Positions 21,001-27,800 of a DNA stretch of 41,452 bases are shown one piece after another. The number at the start of each line of letters is the position of its first letter. Position 1 is the first letter of the stretch. The notes below the pieces were generated by a model. That model saw nothing but the letters and a program-made list of their open reading frames with translations, was not told the DNA's origin and did no database searches. Location of the stretch: positions 1-41,452 of the forward strand of contig OMIG01000235.1 of the NCBI GenBank assembly GCA_900299035.1, given 5' to 3'. This stretch comes from Pseudomonadota bacterium (GTDB lineage Bacteria; Bdellovibrionota_C; UBA2361; OMII01). The translations under genes were made by a program, and so were the position numbers.

Positions 21001-22688
21001 CAATTCGGCAAAATATGTACAGCCTGGGAATCGCCGAGCGACTGGTCGTCTTGCGGAAGCTCACAAGCGATCCCACGAAAGGGATTTTGATATCGCCGGA
21101 GAGAAGGGAGAAGGTCGCGCAAACCCTGCTGGGCAAGATGGTATCAAACGCTGGTGACGATCCGTTATCGGAGCTCTCCTCGATGGCTTTTCGGGCTCTC
21201 TTTCGCTCGGTTCATGGAGATGACCTTGCGCTCGCCGTCACTCCCATGCTCTTGGACCGGTTTTTGCGGGCTCCGTCATCCCCGTCCACATGGAGGCACT
21301 GTGCAGCGGAGCGAGCATCCACATTTCTGGCCGATTGCCGGTGGGGCAAAGCCTCTTCACAGTCCTCGAGGCGCACTATTAGCGCTTTGCACTCTCGACT
21401 ACTAAACTGCGTCACGAATCACTTCGAATGGGCCCTGAGCGGGAGTAATCCTCGAACGCAGCGCTCAAGCATTCCTGCCCTTGAGGGGCTAATAGAGCTT
21501 TGTGCAATCGAGGTGTCTCCAAAGGCAAGCGTATCCCGTACGGATGCGATATCGTTCATTCTCGACTTTTCGAGAAATCTACAAACGCCAGGCACTCGAG
21601 CGCTTCAGCTCCTCGGTGGGATCGTTGAGCTTCCAAAGGAGATTGAGAGGGAATTTCTACAGGTGTATGACGCCCAAAAGGGGCAATCGAAATCAAGCGC
21701 TCTTGCGACGATCGATCGAGCGCTGCCGGAGTTCGCATCACGAGTGGCCTCGCTGCATCGAATCGGCGGTGGGGCGCTCTACTCGGTATTCCTTGCGGAG
21801 CTTTCGAGTGGAGGAAAGGAGGTAGTTCGAGTCGTTAACCCAAACCCCGAATACCACACGCAGCGAATCGTGCAGAGCATGAAGGCTGCCCAAAAGCAGC
21901 TTGCGCGGGAGGATTCACGATTCGAGATCGGTGAGCAGGTCATTAATCTTGTGGACGAGTGGATCACCGCCGAGCTTCAGGACCAAACCTACGAAGCTGA
22001 TGACAAGGCGTTTCGAGCGCGTTGGAATCATTGGACACCGTCTCGCAAGTGCCCCCTCTCGATATACGTGCCGGAAAACTATCCATCCGGAACGCTCTTA
22101 GTGAGACGAGAAGAGTTTATTCCCGGGAAGAACTTTACGGAGCTAAGCTCGCTCGCGGAGGCAGACGGACGACTTGCGAAACAGGTTGTTGCACTAGCTG
22201 CGCAACACTATGTGGAGCAGCTTACCGGGTCGGCCATGGAGAATATCTGGGGTTCAGAGCTTCTCGTCCACTCAGACATCTCCCCGGGAAACCTGCGAAT
22301 TATGGACGGCGGCAAGGTCGCCATCCTTGATCGGTCAATGTTTCTCAAATTCTCGGTTAAAGACCGGAAGCTGCTCAAGGCGGTTATGGACGCAAAGACT
22401 CCGCACCAGCGCGCTTCAGCCGTTGTGTCGGGGTTAGCGGAGCTCCAAGACGACGAGGTTCCAAAGAGCGAGGTAAGGGCAATCATTGAGCGAGTGAATG
22501 CATCGCTCCAGGGCGAGTCCTCGCTTGAAGGCACGATGCTTAAGGGGCTCATCGCTGCTCAGCGGGAGGGATTAAAAGTGCCGCTGCGCTTTCAGTTGCT
22601 GGTAAAGAACCTGAATTCTTTGAGGGTCATGGCTGAAAAGGTTGGATTCTCAAGCCTCGCAGAGGCCCTCGATTTTAAGTGGTCGTAG
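18009..22688 (+). CDS. ~1,560-aa multidomain protein: N-terminal M48-like zinc metallopeptidase, long mostly uncharacterised middle region, C-terminal diverged ABC1/UbiB-like kinase domain
   Basis: 'GHIFVTPELLTFVKSVEELDFILLHEFIHLAHSHH...HEYDADLNAFILL' (HExxH + downstream ExxxD); C-term 'IGGGALYSVFLAELSSGGKEVVRVVNPNPE' and 'LVHSDISPGNLRIMDGGKVAILDRSMF' (cf. HxDxxPGN...LD). ATG at 18009 has AGGAG 8 nt upstream; the ORF start 17970 is TTG. Confidence 0.85.
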   Translation: MVMAKHAATTPGAREPADRLAVRDSAPTLKATPSTESEKANRQDHALGEITAHYGVLKKDHPVHKFVAARLHLLIDEVPVTDRPHVYVLGRSGYGVNAGATKDGHIFVTPELLTFVKSVEELDFILLHEFIHLAHSHHAAQEKLGDTVLSSLGIQRVHEYDADLNAFILLAQPKRGSSPLGALTCLERFRDKDPKGWDLAHGNLSDRIMNLKMFSLFRDLSGEGALSGDFGSLTKKLRSMPSFIAREVAELPHGSRVATILRHPPDGHRYDTYRKELIEAILDSGTPSLRRAIPSIISHLEEYGDSDGAVHRARTSAYKEALQHAYGRLFATVAACATEHNLSVLEGQVLLGVELTLLDETPERIETNLTGRARSTALAALASLATFSASAEAIERMSHILALVEDGAPFSCTERLFYDVVRPALGENCAFDRDSDETVDIKLYFSSVQKLTKALSALSHRHDRSAERVQNEFDGMAVFTLAAHLADIRSDQLSGLNSEIASLHPSLKSDKRALSQALSSVMQQEHTSETTAAVTQFAKEELEVLSIAETQAALIEIFTQVERFILEDRSPNSLDRIEALFKRAFRVSLNLPTSISCDDVVGDESKNLTSSYTPYSISVHLMEVALARAFPDLPTEGRRDHIAHLNFQESARLKKLEVGFLHTLCSSHGERQDAIDRTEYIVQVHSQSFEEIAALVDEIHSEAPEAFIREESLAPRSFKPEPDIALHEYAGNALLSELKNSQSLSEKGKLERIYKFITVCHVCETEEQRDAGVFREILAIGEASLRAVYQDDRNSPEFIRHAIAVSFFVSDGVLSRSIQRELLLRLIDTAGSATTAEEIFSKLKRQQGHLNLETIEKLDEGASQASDIRSIGRRCREHLLANDAAASQAGRLVLGDMIATGTKRFDFHELLSVGLDTSENDSRLRDEIAKRWWDSASDVVTRDLQWNDLPEPNEIPERLDDAKAWMSTLNATTPRNLAKEFRPAELGSLDPAHFTANAIRQNMYSLGIAERLVVLRKLTSDPTKGILISPERREKVAQTLLGKMVSNAGDDPLSELSSMAFRALFRSVHGDDLALAVTPMLLDRFLRAPSSPSTWRHCAAERASTFLADCRWGKASSQSSRRTISALHSRLLNCVTNHFEWALSGSNPRTQRSSIPALEGLIELCAIEVSPKASVSRTDAISFILDFSRNLQTPGTRALQLLGGIVELPKEIEREFLQVYDAQKGQSKSSALATIDRALPEFASRVASLHRIGGGALYSVFLAELSSGGKEVVRVVNPNPEYHTQRIVQSMKAAQKQLAREDSRFEIGEQVINLVDEWITAELQDQTYEADDKAFRARWNHWTPSRKCPLSIYVPENYPSGTLLVRREEFIPGKNFTELSSLAEADGRLAKQVVALAAQHYVEQLTGSAMENIWGSELLVHSDISPGNLRIMDGGKVAILDRSMFLKFSVKDRKLLKAVMDAKTPHQRASAVVSGLAELQDDEVPKSEVRAIIERVNASLQGESSLEGTMLKGLIAAQREGLKVPLRFQLLVKNLNSLRVMAEKVGFSSLAEALDFKWS

Positions 22689-22786
22689 GCAGCTACTATT
22701 AGAGCACGTTTCCACGCCGGCGCTGTCACAAGGGGTGCCTACCTGTGAGGGAAGCGCTGCCCATATTCAGGGCCTCGTGCTGCGTT

Positions 22787-22870
22787 TGCGCTAGCAGCAT
22801 GCCTTGGGCCTGATGCGCTACGGCGCTACGGCGCTACGGCGCTACGTCAACGAACTCGACGTCGCCCGTT
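22787..22870. repeat. Right copy of the flanking direct repeat, overlapping the 3' end of the phosphodiesterase gene
   Basis: TGCGCTAGCAGCATGCCTTGGGCCTGATGCGCTAC(GGCGCTAC)x3 GTCAACGAACTCGACGTCGCC; see 17706-17775. Confidence 0.95.
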
Positions 22871-23325
22871 TCGGGCGCAAGAAACGCAACGGTGTGCCTC
22901 TCCGCTGCGTAGAGCGCGCCTGGGTTGATGACGCGAGTCTTGCCAACGATCTCGTCTCGCTGCTCGTGAGTGTGGCCGTGGAGCACGTAGTCGTGCTGCT
23001 GTGAATCGATAGCCTCGTTCAGCACGCGGATGCTCGTGCCGTGGTAGGCAAAGAAGCTCTTGCCTGCGTGCGAGAAGACGAGCGTGTCTTCTATCTCTGG
23101 GAAGCCTAGCTCCAGGCACATCTTTTTGAGCCCTGAGCGCTCGAAGTCGTTGTTGCCGAACACAAAGCGCATCGGGAGGCCAGCGAAGCGCTCAACGGTT
23201 GGGGGCGAGACGATGTCACCGCAGTGGATGACGATGGACGGCGATCGCTTGCGCAGGATCTCTATGCCGCGCACGACGAGGGGGGTGTTCTCGTGGGTGT
23301 CTGAGATGATGCCGACCAGGGTCAT
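22834..23325 (-). CDS. yfcE: YfcE/MJ0936-family metallophosphoesterase (phosphodiesterase)
   Basis: 'GIISDTHENT', 'VIHCGDIVS', 'FVFGNNDF', 'YVLHGHTHEQRDEIVGKTRVINPGAL'. Confidence 0.93.
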   Translation of the reverse strand: MTLVGIISDTHENTPLVVRGIEILRKRSPSIVIHCGDIVSPPTVERFAGLPMRFVFGNNDFERSGLKKMCLELGFPEIEDTLVFSHAGKSFFAYHGTSIRVLNEAIDSQQHDYVLHGHTHEQRDEIVGKTRVINPGALYAAERHTVAFLAPETGDVEFVDVAP

Positions 23326-23344
23326 AGTAGCTGGAGAGCTTAAC

Positions 23345-24163
23345 CTAGTTCAGCTCAAAAGACACCGGCACGACAATTGAGAGCGAGTCTTTTGAGAGGC
23401 CGCTCGGAAAGGGCGGGAAGGGAGCGGCGCGCTCGACCATCTCCTGGAGCTCTTCGTCGAGAATCGGAGATGATGTCGAGCGGACGATTTCAAAGCTAAC
23501 GACGTCACCGCCCGAGGCGATCTTGACTCGGATGGCCCCCTCGCCGGTGGTGTGGCGGCGCAGGGCGCTCTCTGGGTAGCGCTTGGATCGAGAAAGCATC
23601 GTTGCGACCATGTCTTGGTAGCTGATACGGGCTGGCTCGCTTGGGTCTCCAGTGCCGTTTGGAACGCCGAGCGCGGAAGAGCTCATCGACGCTCGCGCGT
23701 CTTCTGGCTTCTGGGAGGCAGCGCTGTGCTCTGCCTGCTCTTGCGGCGGCTCTTTTGCCTTCTTCGGCGCAAGCTTCTTCGCCTCTGAAGACGCTACGGG
23801 CTGGCTCTTCTCAACTTTTGGCTTCGGCGGCGGCGCGGGCTCAGCAGGTTTTGGCTCCTGAACGGGCGAAGGCCGCTGAACCCCTTGGGCGAGGTTAGTG
23901 TCGAGCGCAGAGAGGGGCACGAAAGATACGGTAATATCGAGGTCGTGAGCCTTGCCCTGGAGGTCGGTTTCAGAGAGCCAGTGGTAGAACAGCACCACCA
24001 GCACCCCGGCGATGTGCAGGCCGAGAGATGCGGCTACCGAGCGCTTTAAAATCTTGTGGTCTTCGGAGCGGCGCTGGCAGACGGTGGCCGCCTCCTCCGC
24101 AGCGAGTGCCGCAGGGAGTTGGGAAAGCGACTGTTGTGGTAGGGAGTGAGCCGTGGCACTCAC
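23345..24163 (-). CDS. tonB: TonB-family energy transducer
   Basis: N-terminal TM anchor 'SLGLHIAGVLVVLFYHW', Pro/Lys-rich linker, C-terminal 'YPESALRRHTTGEGAIRVKIASGGDVVSFEIVRSTSSPILDEELQEMVERAAPFPPFP'. Confidence 0.9.
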   Translation of the reverse strand: MSATAHSLPQQSLSQLPAALAAEEAATVCQRRSEDHKILKRSVAASLGLHIAGVLVVLFYHWLSETDLQGKAHDLDITVSFVPLSALDTNLAQGVQRPSPVQEPKPAEPAPPPKPKVEKSQPVASSEAKKLAPKKAKEPPQEQAEHSAASQKPEDARASMSSSALGVPNGTGDPSEPARISYQDMVATMLSRSKRYPESALRRHTTGEGAIRVKIASGGDVVSFEIVRSTSSPILDEELQEMVERAAPFPPFPSGLSKDSLSIVVPVSFELN

Positions 24164-24203
24164 GCGCGCATACCTCCGTAAAAGCCCGTTTATCTGCCAG
24201 GAC

Positions 24204-24215
24204 AGTACGAGTACT
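24204..24215. promoter_or_regulatory. Dyad AGTACGAGTACT upstream of tonB, candidate operator
   Basis: Perfect AGTAC-GA-GTACT inverted repeat ~40 nt upstream of the tonB start. Confidence 0.4.
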
Positions 24216-24310
24216 ACAGAGCATTATTTTACTCCAACGCGGGTGTGTGTCATATCGAACACTTACCGCGCTAGGGCCCTGTATCCACCTGATAGATCTA
24301 GGTTTTTCGG

Positions 24311-24554
24311 TAGTGCCCCTTTCAGAGATTTTTTCACGCTAGCTCCAGCGGTAGGGCACTAGGTTTTCTCTGGCGCGCCTTCGGGCTCCTGCCCCCAGTC
24401 GCACACGCTCCGAGCTGCGGCGAGCCCCAAAAACCGGGACTCGCCTCCGCGTCGCGTCAGGCACCTACGCGTGGCTTCGGTGCCTGGGCTGCCATCCATG
24501 GCAGCCCCGGTGCTGGGCCTTAGTAAGTGAAAAAAATCTCTGAAACCCGCACTA
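24311..24554. repeat. ~244 bp element bounded by imperfect terminal inverted repeats; MITE-like or structured intergenic RNA
   Basis: Left TAGTGCCCCTTTCAGAGATTTTTTCAC (24311-24337) vs reverse complement of right end TAGTGCGGGTTTCAGAGATTTTTTTCAC (24527-24554); internal hairpins incl. GGGCTGCCATCCATGGCAGCCC. Confidence 0.6.
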
Positions 24555-27500
24555 GTACGAGTAGCTGCGCGAAGGAATCCCGCTAGCGCTCGCCTGCCGC
24601 ATGAGCGGGTCGAGGGGCTCAAGGGCCGAGGCGTCGATGTAGGCGATCTCTCCGACGCGTTCGAGGGTCCCTGTGACAAAGAGCACGGCGGCCATCATCA
24701 CGGTGCGGTGGAGCTTCTCAAAGAGGGCAGGGCGCACGATGACGTTGAACGAGCCGGTCTCGTCCTCAAGCGTTAAGAACACCACACCCTTTGCGGTGCC
24801 GGGGCGCTGCCGGATGATGGCGAGCCCGGCGGCGGATGCTCGCGCTCCGGGGCGCAGGCCGTGCCTGGCTGAGAGCCCCTCGGCAGTGTGGGCGCCACGG
24901 CTCTCAAGGTGAGAGCGCAGGAACTGTAGCGGGTGCGCCCTGAGTGAGAGCCCGGTGGTTGAGTAGTCCTTGAACATCTCGTGCTGTAGCGTTGAGGCAG
25001 GCAGCCTGTCGGAGCTGCTCGATGCGCGTGGGGCAAGGAGCGCGTCGAGCGGAGCAGGTTTCGGCGCAAGCTCCTGGATCTCCCAGTGTGCGGGGCGGCG
25101 CCCGAGTGAGGCGCTGCCGAATGCGTCAGCGTGGGCGAGGCGAGAGAGGAGCGGCTTTGAGATCTTGGCGCCGCCGCGTCCCCACAGCTCCTTGATCGAA
25201 GTGAACTCGCCGCTGTGCTCGACGGACTCGCGCAGCGCGCGGGCGCCATCTTCGCGCAGCCCGCTCACGAGCCTCAGGCCGAGCCGCAGCGTGGGAGCGC
25301 CGGTGCCGTCGTAGGCAACGGAGCAGTCCCAGGAGCTCTTGTTGGCGTCGATGGGGGCGGCCGTGACACCGTGGCGCTCGGCGTCACGAACGATCTGGGC
25401 CGGTGCGTAGAAGCCCATGGGCTGGCTGTTTAAGAGCGCGCACGCAAACTCAGCCGGGTAGTGCCGCTTGATCCAGGCAGAGGCGTACACGAGCAGGGCG
25501 AACGACGCGGCGTGTGACTCTGGGAAGCCGTACTCGCTGAAGCCCTTAATCTGGTTGAGGCAGGTGTCGGCGAACTCCTCGGAGTAGCCGTTTGCGAGCA
25601 TGCCTTTGGTGATCTTCTCCTTGAACGCCTCGATGACGCCCTTGTGCGTCTTCCAGGCTGCCATTGCGCGCCGCAGCTTCTCTGCTTCGCCAGGGGAGAA
25701 GTTAGCGAGCGTGATGGCGAGCCGCATCGCCTGCTCCTGGAAGATCGGCACGCCGAGGGTCTTGCCCAGGATGCGCTCGACTCGCTCGTCGGGGTAGTGA
25801 GGCTTCTCAAGCCCAGCCCGGCGCCGCAGGTAGGGGTGCACCATGTTGCCCTGGATAGGGCCCGGGCGCACGATGGCTACCTCGATCACGATGTCGTAGA
25901 AGCAGCGCGGCTTGAGCCTCGGCAGCATCGACATCTGCGCGCGCGACTCGACCTGGAACACGCCGATGGTGTCTGAGGCGCACAGCATGTCGTACACCTG
26001 TGGGTCTTCCTGTGGAACCTGGTGCAGCTCAATTCGCTCGCCGCGCCGAGCGCTCACGAGCTCCAGCGCCTTGCGGATGCAGGTCAGCATGCCGAGCGCC
26101 AGGATGTCTATCTTGAGCATCCCCAGCTCCTCGATGTCGTTCTTGTCCCACTCGATCATGGTGCGGCTCTCCATGCCGGTGTTGATGATCGGGACGATCT
26201 CGCACAGGGGCTCGTGCGAGATGATGAAGCCACCCACGTGCTGCGAGAGGTGACGCGGGAAGCCGATCAGCTCCTGCGCGATTGAGAGGGTGTTTCGGAT
26301 CGTTGCGTCGCCTGGCGAGAGCCCAAGGTCACGCAGGGTGGTGTCGGTGATGGTGTACTCGGTCCAGCGGTGCACCTCCTTTGCGAGCCTGTCGACTATC
26401 TCTAGCGAGAGCCCGAGAGCCTTGCCAACTTCGCGCACGGCGCTGCGCGCGCGAAAGGTGATGACGGCAGCGGCGATTGCAGCGCGCTCCCTGCCGTACT
26501 TGCCGTAGATGTACTGGATAACCTCTTCACGCCGCTCGTGCTCAAAGTCGATGTCGATGTCGGGAGGCTCTTGCCGCTCCTTGCTCACGAAGCGCGCGAA
26601 GAGGAGGTCTATCTGCGCCGGGTCAACGGAGGTGATGCCGAGGCAGTAGCAGACGGTTGAGTTGGCGGCAGCCCCGCGCCCCTGGCACAGGATGCCTCTG
26701 CTGCGCGCAAAGGAGACGATGTCGTGGCAGGTGAGGAAGTACTTCTCGTACTGGAGCTCGTGGATGAGCACGAGCTCCTCGCCAATCGATGCGCGCACGC
26801 GCTCAGGGACGCCGTGCGGGTAGCGCTGCCGCGCGCCCTCCTCGACTGCTTCAGAGAGCTGCTCGAGCGGGCTCTTGCCGGCAGGGCAGATCTCTTCCGG
26901 GTACGTGTACGTGAGCTGGTCGAGCGAGAACTGCCGCGCCACCTCGGCTATCTCCTGCGTGCGCGTGATGGCGTGGGGGATGTCACGAAAGAGGCGGGCC
27001 ATCTCACGCGGGTCCTTGAGGTAGCGCTCGCCGTTCTGGAAGAGCCGCGGTCCGGCTTGCTGCACAGGCACCCCTTCGCGGATGCAGGTGACGACGTCGT
27101 GCAGGGGCTTCCTCTCAGGGATGTGGTAGTGCACGTCGTTGGTGGCAACGACAGGGAGGCCCAAAGCCTTTGCTGCCCGCATTGCGGCGTCGGCCATCCT
27201 CACGTTGCTTGGGCCGTAGTTTAAGGTGAGCGCAACCGAGAGCAGCCGCGGGTCGGGGCACGCGTCGCGCAGAATGGAGGCCAGCTGCACGAAGATGTCG
27301 CTGCGTGACGCCGCTGCAGGGCCACCTTCAGTGAAGCCGGCGTAGTGCAGCCGTGTCTGGAAAAACGGCGGGATGATGATCGTTGAGAAGTGCCCGAGGT
27401 GCGGCAAGAGGCTTTCAAGGCTCACGAAGAAGTCGTTCTTTGAGACGTCGTGCTTCCCAAGCGTGATGAGCCGGCAGAGTGCGGCGTACCCTTGGCGGCT

Positions 27501-27785
27501 GGTGGGGTAGAGCAGGAGCGAGCTGCGGCAGAACTGCGAGGCTCGCTCAGCGAGCTGGCGCGAGACGCTCCCCTCGAAGTCAACCTCAACCCTGCAGCCG
27601 ACGAGGAGCTGCACGCCAGCGTCTTTTGCTGCGGTGTGGGCCCGCACGATTCCCGAGAGGGTGTTGTAGTCGGTGATTCCGACGGCTGAGAGCCCTAGCT
27701 CTGCTGCGCGCCACATGTACTCGTGCGGGTGGCTGGCGCCTCGCAGGAACGAGAAGTTTGTCGCTGTCTGAAGCTCACAGTACAT
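24552..27785 (-). CDS. dnaE2: Error-prone DNA polymerase DnaE2 (ImuC)
   Basis: 'MYCELQTATNFSFLRGASHPHEYMWRAAELGLSAVGITDYNTLSGIVRAH', 'PPDIDIDFEHERREEVIQYIYGKYG'; adjacent to imuB. Confidence 0.95.
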   Translation of the reverse strand: MYCELQTATNFSFLRGASHPHEYMWRAAELGLSAVGITDYNTLSGIVRAHTAAKDAGVQLLVGCRVEVDFEGSVSRQLAERASQFCRSSLLLYPTSRQGYAALCRLITLGKHDVSKNDFFVSLESLLPHLGHFSTIIIPPFFQTRLHYAGFTEGGPAAASRSDIFVQLASILRDACPDPRLLSVALTLNYGPSNVRMADAAMRAAKALGLPVVATNDVHYHIPERKPLHDVVTCIREGVPVQQAGPRLFQNGERYLKDPREMARLFRDIPHAITRTQEIAEVARQFSLDQLTYTYPEEICPAGKSPLEQLSEAVEEGARQRYPHGVPERVRASIGEELVLIHELQYEKYFLTCHDIVSFARSRGILCQGRGAAANSTVCYCLGITSVDPAQIDLLFARFVSKERQEPPDIDIDFEHERREEVIQYIYGKYGRERAAIAAAVITFRARSAVREVGKALGLSLEIVDRLAKEVHRWTEYTITDTTLRDLGLSPGDATIRNTLSIAQELIGFPRHLSQHVGGFIISHEPLCEIVPIINTGMESRTMIEWDKNDIEELGMLKIDILALGMLTCIRKALELVSARRGERIELHQVPQEDPQVYDMLCASDTIGVFQVESRAQMSMLPRLKPRCFYDIVIEVAIVRPGPIQGNMVHPYLRRRAGLEKPHYPDERVERILGKTLGVPIFQEQAMRLAITLANFSPGEAEKLRRAMAAWKTHKGVIEAFKEKITKGMLANGYSEEFADTCLNQIKGFSEYGFPESHAASFALLVYASAWIKRHYPAEFACALLNSQPMGFYAPAQIVRDAERHGVTAAPIDANKSSWDCSVAYDGTGAPTLRLGLRLVSGLREDGARALRESVEHSGEFTSIKELWGRGGAKISKPLLSRLAHADAFGSASLGRRPAHWEIQELAPKPAPLDALLAPRASSSSDRLPASTLQHEMFKDYSTTGLSLRAHPLQFLRSHLESRGAHTAEGLSARHGLRPGARASAAGLAIIRQRPGTAKGVVFLTLEDETGSFNVIVRPALFEKLHRTVMMAAVLFVTGTLERVGEIAYIDASALEPLDPLMRQASASGIPSRSYSY

Positions 27786-27800
27786 GCTGCCTGCCCCTTC

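Noticed and set aside
17706-22870. Interpretation of the repeat-bounded module as a classical transposon
   Set aside because: Ends are direct rather than inverted repeats and no transposase is encoded inside
24359-24679. 106-aa minus-strand ORF spanning the inverted-repeat element
   Set aside because: Overlaps the dnaE2 3' end and consists of hairpin-rich sequence; no protein-like motif
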